A stretch of 64,000 nucleotides of DNA from Sphingomonas sp. AX6. Its GTDB lineage: Bacteria > Pseudomonadota > Alphaproteobacteria > Sphingomonadales > Sphingomonadaceae. The position numbers were made by a program, and so were the translations under genes. The notes below the pieces were generated by a model. That model was not told the DNA's origin. It made no database searches and saw nothing but the letters and a program-made list of their open reading frames with translations. The number at the start of each line of letters is the position of its first letter. Positions within the stretch are counted from its first letter, which is position 1. Positions 45,916 to 55,200 of this stretch are shown here, in pieces. The stretch spans positions 2,898,008 through 2,962,007 of the forward strand of contig NZ_LR733979.1 in assembly GCF_902506605.1 (NCBI RefSeq), written 5' to 3'.

Positions 45916-47067
45916 ATGAACGCATGTCTCCCAACGCAGGGCCAACTCGCTCTGGCGAAGCTGCTGGCCGAAGGCGGCACGCGCGAGGATCGCGGCGTCA
46001 CTTATGTCGATGCCGCGCATTATACCGACCCCGCGCGCCACCGCCAAGAACAGGTGCGTATCTTTGCCCGCGTGCCTCTCGTCATCGCGCCGTCCGCGCT
46101 ACTGCCCGAACCCGGCATGGCGGTGCCGCATGACGGCTTTGGCAAGCCGCTTCTCATCACCCGCGACCGCGATGGCGTGGCGCATGTCTTCCTGAATGTC
46201 TGTCGCCACCGCGGGACAAGGCTGGTCGAGGGGTGCGAGCCAGTCAAAGCCGGACGGCTGGTCTGCCCTTACCATGCCTGGACCTACGCGCTGGACGGCG
46301 CGCTGGTCGGCCTGCCGCGGGCCGATGCGTTTCCGGGTCTCGACAAATCGGACTATGGCCTGCGCAAGCTGCCGACGCGCGAGGAAGGCGGGCTGATCTG
46401 GTTCGCGTTCGATGACGCCGCCGATTTCAGCGAGGCGCAAGCACTCGGCCGCGACTTCGCCGCGTTCGACCTGGCAGGGCAGCACGCCTTCCGCAGACGC
46501 ACGCACAGGGTCGCGGCAAACTGGAAGCTCATCATGGATGCGTTTCTGGAAAGCTATCACATCCAGCGGCTGCACTCGGGCACGATTGCCCCCTTCTTCA
46601 AGGACGGAATCGCTGCGGCAGATACGATGGGCACGCATCAACGCTCAGCCGTTGGTCGCGCCGCCGAACGCGATGCCCTGTCATCCAGCGACTGGGCAGT
46701 GCTCCGCTCCGCGATCACCTATACCTATCAGATGTTTCCCGGTGCGGTGCTGGTCGTCAGCCCCGATTACATCAACCTGATGGTGCTGATGCCGCAAGAC
46801 GAAAACTCTGTGCTGGTAGAGGATTTCATGCTGATTCCCGAAGCGCCGCAAAGCGACAAGGCGCTGGCGCATTGGGAGCGAAGCTGGGAACTGCTCGACG
46901 GCGGGGTGTTTGCAGCCGAAGATTTCCGCGCGGCGGAATTGGGCCAACAAGGCCTGCGGTCGGGTGCGATCGACCGGCTGACGCTAGGGACGTTGGAGGC
47001 AGGCATCCGCAGCTTTCACGACCAGATCGCGCAGGCGATTGAAAAACCGGCGATCGGTGAAAACTGA
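45916..47067 (+). CDS. Rieske-type aromatic ring-hydroxylating oxygenase, alpha subunit-like
   Basis: 383 residues. Rieske [2Fe-2S] ligands Cys96, His98, Cys117 and His120 in NVCRHRGTRLVEGC and RLVCPYHAWTYALDG. The catalytic domain follows with NWKLIMDAFLESYHIQRLHS, carrying the mononuclear iron histidines (YHIQRLH). No beta subunit, ferredoxin or reductase gene is adjacent, so it is an orphan; members of this group act on aromatics or on quaternary amines. Substrate unknown. Confidence 0.88.
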   Translation: MNACLPTQGQLALAKLLAEGGTREDRGVTYVDAAHYTDPARHRQEQVRIFARVPLVIAPSALLPEPGMAVPHDGFGKPLLITRDRDGVAHVFLNVCRHRGTRLVEGCEPVKAGRLVCPYHAWTYALDGALVGLPRADAFPGLDKSDYGLRKLPTREEGGLIWFAFDDAADFSEAQALGRDFAAFDLAGQHAFRRRTHRVAANWKLIMDAFLESYHIQRLHSGTIAPFFKDGIAAADTMGTHQRSAVGRAAERDALSSSDWAVLRSAITYTYQMFPGAVLVVSPDYINLMVLMPQDENSVLVEDFMLIPEAPQSDKALAHWERSWELLDGGVFAAEDFRAAELGQQGLRSGAIDRLTLGTLEAGIRSFHDQIAQAIEKPAIGEN

Positions 47068-47076
47068 CGCTACCAA

Positions 47077-47153
47077 TGGTAGCGGAGGAGGGACTTGAAC
47101 CCCCGACCCCAGGATTATGATTCCCGTGCTCTAACCAACTGAGCTACTCCGCC
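47077..47153 (-). tRNA. tRNA-Met (CAT anticodon)
   Basis: 77 bases with encoded CCA. Acceptor GGCGGAG pairs with CTCCGCT (first pair G-U), D-arm GCTCAGTTGGTTAGAGC, anticodon stem-loop CGGGAATCATAATCCTG with CAT at the centre, T-arm CGGGGGTTCAAGTCCC... ending CTACCA. It resembles elongator tRNA-Met; a lysidine-modified tRNA-Ile2 also reads CAT but its body differs. Not initiator (that begins with an unpaired C). Confidence 0.93.
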
Positions 47154-47209
47154 CCGAAAGGCCTCCCGCTACGGGAGAGCGGGCCGTTTAGTCAGGCCTG
47201 CGCAGTCGG

Positions 47210-47737
47210 TCAAGCGAACATGTGCCGCGAAATCGGCTCCCATGGGCCTCCGCGATAATAGAAACAGCCAATGCCCGCGATTGCCAAGAGGCGTGGACGA
47301 AAATCGGCCTCCAGATCGGTCTTCAACGCACGTGCGATGCCGGGTTCGACCTTGTTCTGGATCGTGACATGCGGTCGCCAGCCGCCTGCGTCCTGAGGGG
47401 TCAACAGCGGCGCGAATGCGTCGCGCAGCGATTCGCGGATCGCCTCTAGCTCGGGCGATTCAACCCGGAAGGCCACACCGCGCCCAAGGCTCATCAATCC
47501 TGCCAGTGACGCGCGTGGCGGTGTCACGCCGCGCGTGCCTTGCGCCAACCGATGCTTCAACTCGCTCTCGATCGACGGCGGCAAATGGTGAAACAGCGTC
47601 AGATGCGCGTCGAGATGATTGCGCTCGAACGGAAAATGCGCGCGGCGAAGGCCGGTCAGGAACGCGGCATCCTCCGCCCCGAACAGCGCCGACACGATGA
47701 TAGGCGCTCCCGCGAGGGGGATCGGCGCCTTCTCCAT
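47210..47737 (-). CDS. 2H phosphoesterase, 2'-5' RNA ligase-like
   Basis: 175 residues with the paired histidine motifs HLTLFH (His45) and HVTIQN (His123) of the 2H superfamily, each HxT. Such enzymes cleave or form 2'-5' or cyclic phosphodiester bonds in RNA or nucleotides. Start ATG 47737 overlaps the kup stop (TGATG); the open frame upstream is the antisense side of kup and not family sequence. Substrate unknown. Confidence 0.85.
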   Translation of the reverse strand: MEKAPIPLAGAPIIVSALFGAEDAAFLTGLRRAHFPFERNHLDAHLTLFHHLPPSIESELKHRLAQGTRGVTPPRASLAGLMSLGRGVAFRVESPELEAIRESLRDAFAPLLTPQDAGGWRPHVTIQNKVEPGIARALKTDLEADFRPRLLAIAGIGCFYYRGGPWEPISRHMFA

Positions 47738-49680
47738 CAAATCTCGACCTGGCTGCCCAGCTCGACCACGCGGTTGGTGGGCAGGCGGAAAAACTCCATC
47801 GCGCTTTCCGCATTGCGCAGCATCCACGCGAACAGCTTTTCGCGCCACAGCGCCATTTGCGGGCGTTCGGCGGCGATCAGCGTCTGACGCGACAGAAAGA
47901 AGCTGGTCTCGATCATCTTGAAGTCCGCGCCGCACTCGTGAACCTGTTTGAGCGCGGTGGGCACGTCGGCATCCTGCATGAAACCAAAGCGCAGGATCAT
48001 GCGGTGGAACCCCTGCCCCAGCGGTTCGAGTTCGACCCGCTCGCCGTCGGGCACATAGGGCACGTCGCTGATCTTGACCGTCAGCAGAATAATCCGCTCG
48101 TGCAGCACCTTGTTATGCTTGAGGTTATGGAGCAGCGCGTGCGGTACGCCCTCCGGGGTCGACGTCATGAACACCGCCGTTCCCGGCACCCGCGTCGCCG
48201 ATGTCGCGGCGGACTGGATGAATACCTTGATCGGCATCGCGGCCTCTCGCATCCGCTCGATCATCAGTGCCCGGCCACGCGACCAGGTGGTCAGCAGCGT
48301 GAAGATCACCAGACCGACCACCAGGGGGAACCAGCCACCATCGGGCACCTTGGTCATGTTCGCAGCGAAATAGGCAATGTCGACGATAAAGAAGACGGTC
48401 AGCAGCGGCACCGCATAATACCATTTCCAGCGCCACAGATAGAAGAGCGCGACCGTCAACAGACAGGTGTCGATCAACATCGCCCCCGTCACGGCAATCC
48501 CATAGGCCGCGGTCAGGTTGGACGAGGACTGGAAGGTCAGCACCAGCAGGATGACCATGATCATCAGCGCCCAGTTGACGAACGGAATATAGATCTGGCC
48601 TGCGGTCGATGCGCTGGTATGTTCAATGCGAAGCCGCGGCATGAAGCCCAACTGGATCGCCTGTTGGGTGACCGAAAACGCGCCGGAAATCACCGCCTGG
48701 CTGGCGATGATCGCCGCCGATGTCGCGATCACCAGCAGGATGATCTGGAACCAGTCGGGCGCGAGCAGGAAGAACGGGTTCTGAAGCGCCAGCACCCCGT
48801 CGCGCATCAACAGCGCGCCCTGCCCCATATAATTGCACATCAGCGCCGGGATCACGAACCACAGCCAGGACAGCTTGATCGGCTTGCGCCCGAAATGCCC
48901 CATATCTGCATAGAGCGCCTCAGCCCCCGTCACCGCCAGCACGACGGATCCCAGCGCCAGAAACGCAGGGAGAGGGTCGATGATGAAGAAGTTAATCGCG
49001 TACCAAGGATTGAGCGACCACAGGATCGACGGGGTCTGCAGGAAGCTGATGATGCCCAGCGTCGCGATCGTCGCGAAATAGAGCATCATGATGGGACCGA
49101 AGAACGCCCCGACCTTGCCCGTGCCGTTGCGCTGGATCGAAAACAGAAACACCATGATCGCCACCGCGATCGGCACGATCCACCCCGCAAAAGCGGGCGC
49201 CGCAACCGAAATCCCCTCAACCGCGCCCAGCACCGACACGGCAGGCGTAATCATCGAATCGCCGTAGAACAAAGCGGTCGCGAACACGCCCAGAAAGATG
49301 ATCCCGCGCGTCCAGCGCTTGTTGCGGGTCTTGCCCGAAATCAGCGCGAGCAACGCCAGACTGCCGCCTTCGCCCTTATTGTCGAGCCTCATGATGATGG
49401 TCACGTATTTCAGCGTCACCACGATCATCATCGACCAGAACATCAGGCTGACGACACCCATGATATGTTCGGTGTCGAGCGCTAGCGGATGGTGCCCGGC
49501 AAAGGTTTCGCGAAACGCATAAAGCGGACTGGTGCCGATATCGCCGAACACCACGCCGATCGCACCGATCGCAAGTTTCCACATACCCTGAGCGCGGCCA
49601 TGGGCGTCGAGATGCGGGGAATCGGCGTGCGTGCCCGCTGCGGGCGACGCGGCGTCCGGGGCTTGCTCGTTTGATGTCAC
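47737..49680 (-). CDS. kup: KUP-family potassium transporter
   Basis: 647 residues. [20 protein letters not shown] is the KUP signature, followed by about 12 membrane helices (for instance [40 protein letters not shown]) and a cytoplasmic tail with [20 protein letters not shown]. Imports potassium with protons. GTG 49680 is the 5'-most start; a clear ribosome-binding site is not seen, and a slightly later start within the low-complexity N-terminus is possible. Coupled to the 2H phosphoesterase by a TGATG overlap. Confidence 0.95.
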   Translation of the reverse strand: MTSNEQAPDAASPAAGTHADSPHLDAHGRAQGMWKLAIGAIGVVFGDIGTSPLYAFRETFAGHHPLALDTEHIMGVVSLMFWSMMIVVTLKYVTIIMRLDNKGEGGSLALLALISGKTRNKRWTRGIIFLGVFATALFYGDSMITPAVSVLGAVEGISVAAPAFAGWIVPIAVAIMVFLFSIQRNGTGKVGAFFGPIMMLYFATIATLGIISFLQTPSILWSLNPWYAINFFIIDPLPAFLALGSVVLAVTGAEALYADMGHFGRKPIKLSWLWFVIPALMCNYMGQGALLMRDGVLALQNPFFLLAPDWFQIILLVIATSAAIIASQAVISGAFSVTQQAIQLGFMPRLRIEHTSASTAGQIYIPFVNWALMIMVILLVLTFQSSSNLTAAYGIAVTGAMLIDTCLLTVALFYLWRWKWYYAVPLLTVFFIVDIAYFAANMTKVPDGGWFPLVVGLVIFTLLTTWSRGRALMIERMREAAMPIKVFIQSAATSATRVPGTAVFMTSTPEGVPHALLHNLKHNKVLHERIILLTVKISDVPYVPDGERVELEPLGQGFHRMILRFGFMQDADVPTALKQVHECGADFKMIETSFFLSRQTLIAAERPQMALWREKLFAWMLRNAESAMEFFRLPTNRVVELGSQVEI

Positions 49681-49877
49681 AGGCGCGGGTTTGCAACCTG
49701 GAGGGAAATCGAGGACTTGGCCATGCGACCGACTGCCTGCCTTTTACGATAAGCGCGGGCCGTTAGCATGCACGCATATTGCCCGCAATGCATCCCCGTC
49801 GAACCGCCATATCGCTGGAAAACGCGCGACATGTTCGGCTATGGGGCAGTGAACGAATCTTGCTCGGAGAGGTAATA

Positions 49878-50981
49878 ATGCGAGTCGGCGTCCCCAAGGA
49901 AATCAAGAACCACGAATATCGTGTGGGCCTGACCCCACCATCGGTCGAGGAACTGGTGCGGCACGGCCATGACGTGTTCGTCGAAACCAATGCCGGCATG
50001 GGCATCGATTTCACCGACAAGGACTATCAGGACGCGGGCGCGACCATCCTGAACACCGCTGCCGAAGTGTTCGCGCAGTCGGACATGATCGTGAAGGTCA
50101 AGGAACCCCAGCAAAGCGAAATCGCGATGCTGGAGCCGCGCCACACGCTGTTCACCTATCTCCACCTCGCTGCCGATCAGCCGCAGACCGACGGTCTGAT
50201 GAAATCGGGCGCGACCTGCATCGCCTATGAAACCGTCACCAGCGATTCGCGTCAGTTGCCGCTGTTGAAGCCGATGAGCGAAGTCGCGGGCCGCATGTCG
50301 GTTCAGGTCGGCGCGCATTATCTGGAAAAGGAACAGGGCGGACGCGGCGTCTTGTTGGGCGGCGTCCCCGGCGTGGCCCCTGCCCGCGTCGCGATTCTCG
50401 GCGGCGGCGTCTCGGGCGTCAACGCAGCGCAGATGGCGACCGGCCTACGCGCCGACGTCACCATCTATGATATCTCGAACGAACGTCTGGCCGAACTCGA
50501 CATGCATTTCGGCAGCCAGATCAAGACCGCCTATGCCAGCCGCGCGGCCATCGCCGCTGCGGTTGCAAAGGCGCATCTGGTGATCGGCGCGGTGCTGGTC
50601 CCCGGCGCCGCCGCGCCCAAACTGGTCACGCGCGAGATGCTCAAGACGATGAAGCGCGGTTCGGTGCTGGTCGATATCGCGATCGACCAGGGTGGTTGTT
50701 TCGAAACCTCACGCGCGACGACGCATGACGACCCCGTTTATGAGGAAGAAGGCGTCATCCATTATTGCGTCGCCAACATGCCCGGCGCGGTCGCGCGCAC
50801 ATCGGCGTTCGCGCTCAACAATGCGACTTTACCGTTCGTGCTGAAACTGGCGAACCAGGGTGCGGAAGCCGCGATGCGCGCGGACAAGCATCTGGCGAAC
50901 GGGCTGAATGTTTCGGACGGCAAGATTAGGCATGAGGCAGTGGCCGAAGCGTTCGGTTATACGTTCGAAGCCTGGCAGTAA
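49878..50981 (+). CDS. ald: Alanine dehydrogenase
   Basis: 367 residues. Begins MRVGVPKEIKNHEYRVGLTP, the family start, with KVKEPQ, the NAD Rossmann motif ILGGGVSGVNAAQMATGL, GAAAPKLVTREMLKTMKRGS and IDQGGCFETSRATTHDDPVY. Oxidises L-alanine to pyruvate and ammonia, or the reverse. ATG 49878 has GGAGAGG five bases upstream. The 197 bases before it are divergent from kup and carry both promoters; no clear boxes were read. Confidence 0.95.
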   Translation: MRVGVPKEIKNHEYRVGLTPPSVEELVRHGHDVFVETNAGMGIDFTDKDYQDAGATILNTAAEVFAQSDMIVKVKEPQQSEIAMLEPRHTLFTYLHLAADQPQTDGLMKSGATCIAYETVTSDSRQLPLLKPMSEVAGRMSVQVGAHYLEKEQGGRGVLLGGVPGVAPARVAILGGGVSGVNAAQMATGLRADVTIYDISNERLAELDMHFGSQIKTAYASRAAIAAAVAKAHLVIGAVLVPGAAAPKLVTREMLKTMKRGSVLVDIAIDQGGCFETSRATTHDDPVYEEEGVIHYCVANMPGAVARTSAFALNNATLPFVLKLANQGAEAAMRADKHLANGLNVSDGKIRHEAVAEAFGYTFEAWQ

Positions 50982-51000
50982 GGCCAAGCGCCGCCTATCC

Positions 51001-51097
51001 CCGTTCGTGCTGAGCTTGTCGAAGCACTGTCTTTTTCTTCGGGCCGCAGGGTGGAAAAGGAAGAAGGACAATGCTTCGACAGGCTCAGCACAAACGG
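51001..51097. repeat. Family B palindromic repeat
   Basis: 97 bases: left arm CCGTTCGTGCTGAGCTTG then TCGAAGCACTGTC, spacer, right arm GACAATGCTTCGACAGGC then TCAGCACAAACGG. Both arms have the short apical loop. Between ald and the convergent ccmI gene. Confidence 0.88.
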
Positions 51098-51106
51098 CTT
51101 TGGTGA

Positions 51107-51742
51107 TTACCCCGCCCGGTCCCGCAGCGCGATGATCTGGTCGAGCAACGCAAGCCGCATCGCGACAGCGTCCTTCAACCGCCCTTCGGGCGTCAGCGCA
51201 TAGGCCTTGGTCCAGCGCGCGCGCGCGCCGTCCAGATCGCCGGTGCGAACATGCGCCAGTCCGTCGAAGAACCACGGCCCCGGCTGGGTCGGATCGATCA
51301 GGATCGCGCGATCGAAGGCCAGTCGCGCAGCGGGCGAGAGTGTCTTTCCGCCGTCATGCGCGACGATCGCGTCGCCGAGGCCCGTCCACGCTCCCTGACT
51401 CGCCGGATTGGTGCGCACCGCCGCCAGCATCACCGATACCGAACTGCCCGTCGCGCCGCCGCGACGCAGACCGTCGCTGGCGACGAAACTGGCCGCCTCC
51501 GGCCCGAACCGCCCGAAAAACGCCTGGCGCAATTCCACGATCTGCGGATCGACGGGTTGCCCGGCGGCGCGGCGCTCGACCGGACTGCCCGGCATCTGCG
51601 GCTCGCCCTGCCACGCATAGCCCGCCGCCCCCAACATCAGCGCCGCCGCCCCGAACATCCACAGCGGGCGCGGGAAACGCAGCAACCACATCGCCGCCGC
51701 CGCCGCCAGTCCGGCAGCCACCAGCATCGCCCAACCGATCAT
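51107..51742 (-). CDS. ccmI: CcmI/CycH-like cytochrome c maturation TPR protein
   Basis: 211 residues. Two N-terminal hydrophobic segments (MIGWAMLVAAGLAAAAAMWL and PLWMFGAAALMLGAAGYAWQ), then TPR-like helices with NPASQGAWTGLGDAIVAHDG and LIDPTQPGPWFFDGLAHVRT. Last gene of the ccm cluster, overlapping ccmH by ATGA. CcmI guides apocytochrome c to the haem ligation complex. Shorter than enteric CcmH/CcmI fusions, similar to sphingomonad forms. Confidence 0.87.
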   Translation of the reverse strand: MIGWAMLVAAGLAAAAAMWLLRFPRPLWMFGAAALMLGAAGYAWQGEPQMPGSPVERRAAGQPVDPQIVELRQAFFGRFGPEAASFVASDGLRRGGATGSSVSVMLAAVRTNPASQGAWTGLGDAIVAHDGGKTLSPAARLAFDRAILIDPTQPGPWFFDGLAHVRTGDLDGARARWTKAYALTPEGRLKDAVAMRLALLDQIIALRDRAG

Positions 51743-52155
51743 GGCCTGCGCCTCCGAAAGCTTTTGCGCGCGATCAGGATGCCGAGTGCGAGTAGCGCCA
51801 GCGGTGCGAGCCATAACGGCGCAGACAGTGCCGACATGGGCGGATCATAGGTGATCTGGTCGCCATAGCGGTCGATCAGCCATTGCCGCACCTGACCCGC
51901 ACTCTCGCCACCCTCGATCCGTTCGCGGATCAGCGCGCGCATGTCGCCCGCCATATCCGCGTCGCTGTCCGCAACCGACTGGCCTTCGCACGTCAGGCAG
52001 CGGATTTGCGCCATCAATCCCTTAGCCTCGGCCTCGCGCACGGGATCGGAGAGCTGGGTGTCGGCATAGCGTGCGGGCGCGGTGGTCTGGGCTGAGGCGG
52101 GGGACGTAACCGCCATGATGACCGAGGCGAAGGCCAGTCCCACCAAACGCGTCAC
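51739..52155 (-). CDS. ccmH: Cytochrome c maturation thioredoxin-like protein CcmH (CycL)
   Basis: 138 residues: signal peptide VTRLVGLAFASVIMAVTSPA ending ASA, then the redox motif IRCLTCEGQS (Cys53, Cys56) and MAGDMRALIRERIEGGESAG, a three-helix fold, and a C-terminal membrane anchor (LWLAPLALLALGILIA). Reduces apocytochrome c thiols. GTG 52155 is the likely start and lies in the edge of an intergenic repeat; GTG 52143 is an alternative with GGGGTG upstream. Next gene overlaps by ATGA. Confidence 0.88.
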   Translation of the reverse strand: MTRLVGLAFASVIMAVTSPASAQTTAPARYADTQLSDPVREAEAKGLMAQIRCLTCEGQSVADSDADMAGDMRALIRERIEGGESAGQVRQWLIDRYGDQITYDPPMSALSAPLWLAPLALLALGILIARKSFRRRRP

Positions 52156-52257
52156 CCCGGACTTGTTCCGGGGTCCACCAGGCGGCCGACGCAACCGCGA
52201 AAGGCTCCAACCGCGCGCAAGCGGCTTAGTGGACCCCGGAATAAATCCGGGGTGACG
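52150..52257. repeat. Family D palindromic repeat inside the ccm operon
   Basis: Two inverted hairpin units: GTCACCCCGGACTTGTTCCG then GGGTCC on the left and GGACCCCGGAATAAATCCGG then GGTGAC on the right, spaced by about 55 bases. Each unit has GTCA immediately outside the stem. It separates ccmG from ccmH and overlaps the ccmH start. Confidence 0.88.
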
Positions 52258-52274
52258 GGGAGTGTGTGGCCCGG

Positions 52275-52805
52275 TCACTCCGCCGCCTCCAGCGCCGCGA
52301 GAATCTCCGGCACATCCTCGGCTCGGATATCGCCGATATGCTGCATCACGATCCGTCCATGCCCGTCGATCACGAACGTCTCGGGCACGCCTGCCGACCC
52401 CAGATTGAGTTGCACGCGCCGTTCCGCATCGTCGCCGATCGCGCGATACGGATCGCCGTGCCGCGCCAGGAACGCGGCGACCGCATCGGGCTCGTCGCGG
52501 ATCGCGATCGCATCGATCGTCGCACCCGCGTCCTTCAGCGCCATCAGATGCGGCGCCTCTGCAATGCAAGGTACGCACCAGCTAGCAAAGATGTTCAGCA
52601 GTCGTGGTCGCCCGGTCGCGAATGCCGGTGTCGCCAGACCCGGCTTGCCCTCGATCATCGGGTCGAGCGCAAATTCAGGGAGCGGCTGGCCGATCAGCTT
52701 CGATTTCACCGAGCGGTCGGCAGGCGCGACCAAGGCGCTGGCGACCAGGATCGCGACACCGACGAACACCGCGAACGGCACCCACAGGATCAGCGAGCGC
52801 TTCAC
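52275..52805 (-). CDS. ccmG: Thiol:disulfide interchange protein CcmG/DsbE
   Basis: 176 residues from a GTG overlapping the ccmF stop (GTGA). N-terminal anchor (LILWVPFAVFVGVAILVASA), thioredoxin domain with FASWCVPCIAEAPHL (Cys77, Cys80) and the cis-proline region GSAGVPETFVIDGHGRIV. Periplasmic reductant for apocytochrome c and CcmH. The next gene, ccmH, is separated by a repeat of about 100 bases, unlike the other tight junctions. Confidence 0.94.
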   Translation of the reverse strand: MKRSLILWVPFAVFVGVAILVASALVAPADRSVKSKLIGQPLPEFALDPMIEGKPGLATPAFATGRPRLLNIFASWCVPCIAEAPHLMALKDAGATIDAIAIRDEPDAVAAFLARHGDPYRAIGDDAERRVQLNLGSAGVPETFVIDGHGRIVMQHIGDIRAEDVPEILAALEAAE

Positions 52806-54769
52806 TTGCGATACCCAGTGACTTCGGGCTTGGGCACGCGTTTGCCCCGTACGCGCCCGATCAGCGAGATCAGGCCGCCCAGCGCGATCAACAGCGCCCC
52901 GTACCAGATCAACGTCACGAACGGTTTCCACCACAGGCGAAGCTGCCAGCGTCCTTCATCGGCGCGCTGACCGATCACCGCGTAAAGCTGACCGTCCCAA
53001 TGCGTCGACAGTGCCGCCTCGCTGGTTTCGGTCGGCGGCGACGCAAAGAAACGCTGTTGCGGATTGAGCGCGACGGCACGCCCGCCGTCGCCCTTGCGCG
53101 CGACCAGCACGGCCTCGACGCCCGTCCAGTTATTGCCGACAGTCGGGCGCACGCCTGCGAACGTCATGTCGAAAGGCCCGACAGCATAGCTCTGGCCGGG
53201 ACGGGCGGCGACCAGCACTTCCTTGCTGAATGCCGTTTCGCTCGCCATCCCGGCAATCGAGACCGCGACCCCGAAATGGGCGATGACCATGCCGTACAGG
53301 TGGAGCGGCGTGCGGCGCAGGTTGCGCCCAGCCAGCGGCGCCAGGCTGGCGATGCCGAGCGCAGCGGCGAGCGCCAGCCCCAGCGTCGGAAATACCCCGG
53401 CATCGGGGGCCAGCACCAGCACCGCCCCACCGCCGATAACGAACGCCGCGATCGGCCATTTCAGCCGCCCGATCAAGGCGCGCGTCTCATCCCGGCGCCA
53501 GCGCAACAACGGCCCGGCGGCGGCCACCACGAACAACGCCAGCGCGATCGGCACCGTCGTCTTGTTGAACACCGGCGGGCCGACCGAAATCTGCTGCCCC
53601 ATCCACTGCGCAAAGATGGGATAAAGCGTCCCGATCAGGACGATGCCCAGGATCACGCTGAGCAGCAGGTTGTTCACCACCAGCGCGCCTTCGCGGCTGA
53701 CCGGCTCGAACAACTTGCCCTGTTTCACCGCGCCGATCCGCGCAGCGAACAGCGCCAGCGCGCCGCCGATGTAGAATGCAAGCAGCAAGAGAATGAAAGT
53801 GCCCCGCGTCGGATCGACGGCAAAGGCGTGGACGCTAGTCAGGATTCCCGACCGCACCAGGAACGTGCCCAGCATCGACATCGCGAACGCCACCAGCGCC
53901 AGCACGATCGTCCAAGCGCGAAGCCCGTCGCGGGTCGCCAGTACCGTCACCGAATGGAGCAACGCGGTCGCCGCCAGCCAGGGCATCAGCGACGCATTCT
54001 CGACCGGGTCCCAGAACCACCAGCCGCCCCAGCCCAGTTCGTAATAGGCCCAGTAGCTGCCCGCCGCGATGCCGATGGTCAGGAAAATCCAGGCGAGCAG
54101 CACCCAGGGCCGCATCGCGCGCGCAAATGTCGGACCGACATCGCGGGTGACGAGCGCGCCCACCGCAAACGAGAACGCTACCGACAGCCCGACATAGCCG
54201 ACGTAAAGCGGCGGCGGGTGGAACGCCAAACCCGGATCCTGCAACAGCGGATTGAGCCCCAGCCCTTCCGGCGCCGCGGGAAGCACGCGCGCGAACGGGT
54301 TCGAGGAAAACAGCAGGAACGCATAGAAGCCAATGGCGATCAGCGCCTGCGCCGCTAGCGTCGCGATCAGTGTGTCCTGCCGCAAGCGCCGTTCGAACAT
54401 CGCGATTGCCGCGCCTGACAGCGCCAGGATCGTGATCCACAAGAGCATCGAGCCCTCGTGATTGCCCCACGTCCCCGTGATCTTGTAAAGCATGGGCTTG
54501 AGCGAATGGCTGTGCTGCACGACCAGTGCGACCGACATGTCCGACCGCACGAACAGTGCGATCAGCGCGCCGAACGACGCGATGGCGAGCAGGCCCTGCA
54601 CGATCGCCACGGGCCGGATCGCGGCGAAGAGTTGCTGTGCCGCTTCCCCTCGACTGTCCGACCCCGACGGCGCGCGGGACAGGCTCAACCCCAGCGCCGC
54701 CATCGCAAGCTGCAACACTGCCAACGCGGCAGCCAGCCACAGCGCCGCCAGACCGAATTCGGCGATCAT
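52802..54769 (-). CDS. ccmF: Haem lyase subunit CcmF
   Basis: 655 residues with many membrane helices. Haem-handling motif ELGWGGWWFWDPVENASLMP and conserved TGTWGNHEGSMLLW and LNPLLQDPGLAFHPPPLYVG are classic CcmF features. Part of the complex that attaches haem to CxxCH of cytochrome c. Start overlaps the ccmE stop (ATGA) and its stop overlaps ccmG (GTGA). Confidence 0.96.
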   Translation of the reverse strand: MIAEFGLAALWLAAALAVLQLAMAALGLSLSRAPSGSDSRGEAAQQLFAAIRPVAIVQGLLAIASFGALIALFVRSDMSVALVVQHSHSLKPMLYKITGTWGNHEGSMLLWITILALSGAAIAMFERRLRQDTLIATLAAQALIAIGFYAFLLFSSNPFARVLPAAPEGLGLNPLLQDPGLAFHPPPLYVGYVGLSVAFSFAVGALVTRDVGPTFARAMRPWVLLAWIFLTIGIAAGSYWAYYELGWGGWWFWDPVENASLMPWLAATALLHSVTVLATRDGLRAWTIVLALVAFAMSMLGTFLVRSGILTSVHAFAVDPTRGTFILLLLAFYIGGALALFAARIGAVKQGKLFEPVSREGALVVNNLLLSVILGIVLIGTLYPIFAQWMGQQISVGPPVFNKTTVPIALALFVVAAAGPLLRWRRDETRALIGRLKWPIAAFVIGGGAVLVLAPDAGVFPTLGLALAAALGIASLAPLAGRNLRRTPLHLYGMVIAHFGVAVSIAGMASETAFSKEVLVAARPGQSYAVGPFDMTFAGVRPTVGNNWTGVEAVLVARKGDGGRAVALNPQQRFFASPPTETSEAALSTHWDGQLYAVIGQRADEGRWQLRLWWKPFVTLIWYGALLIALGGLISLIGRVRGKRVPKPEVTGYRK

Positions 54770-55200
54770 TGCTCCAGCGACTCGGTCTTGTGCATTGCGC
54801 CTGCAATTTCGGGCGGCATGTAGCGCTCGTCATGCTTGGCCAGGATATTGTCGGCGACGAAGCTGCCATCGGGCTGAAAGCGCCCCTCCGCGACGACGCC
54901 CGATCCCTCGCGGAACAAGTCGGGGGTGATCCCTGCAAAGCGCACCGGCACCGTCGCGCCGCCATCGGTCACGTCGAATGCGATCGACACGCCATCGGCG
55001 GCGCGATCGATCGATCCCTCGACCACCATGCCGCCCAGCCGCACGCCACGATCGAGCGGTGGCGCGCTGCGTTGGACGTCGGAGGGCGCATAGAAGAACG
55101 CGGCCTGATCCTGCAGCGCCGACAGCGCGAGCACCGCCGCGCCGATCACTGCGGCCAGCGCGGCCAGGCCCAGCCATAATCGCTGATGCTTGGCCTTCAT
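54766..55200 (-). CDS. ccmE: Periplasmic haem chaperone CcmE
   Basis: 144 residues: N-terminal anchor (RLWLGLAALAAVIGAAVLAL), OB-fold (RLGGMVVEGSIDRAADGVSI, VRFAGITPDLFREGSGVVAE) and the haem-binding NILAKHDERYMPPE with His123 that binds haem covalently and Tyr127. Sits between ccmD and ccmF with ATGA overlaps on both sides. Confidence 0.96.
   Translation of the reverse strand: MKAKHQRLWLGLAALAAVIGAAVLALSALQDQAAFFYAPSDVQRSAPPLDRGVRLGGMVVEGSIDRAADGVSIAFDVTDGGATVPVRFAGITPDLFREGSGVVAEGRFQPDGSFVADNILAKHDERYMPPEIAGAMHKTESLEQ

Noticed and set aside
47857..49485. A 542-codon open frame antisense to kup
   Set aside because: Highly enriched in His, Arg, Asp and Gln with no hydrophobic core; an antisense shadow of a membrane protein gene.
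52604..54358. A 584-codon open frame antisense to ccmF
   Set aside because: Shadow frame; composition and lack of motifs, while ccmF is complete.
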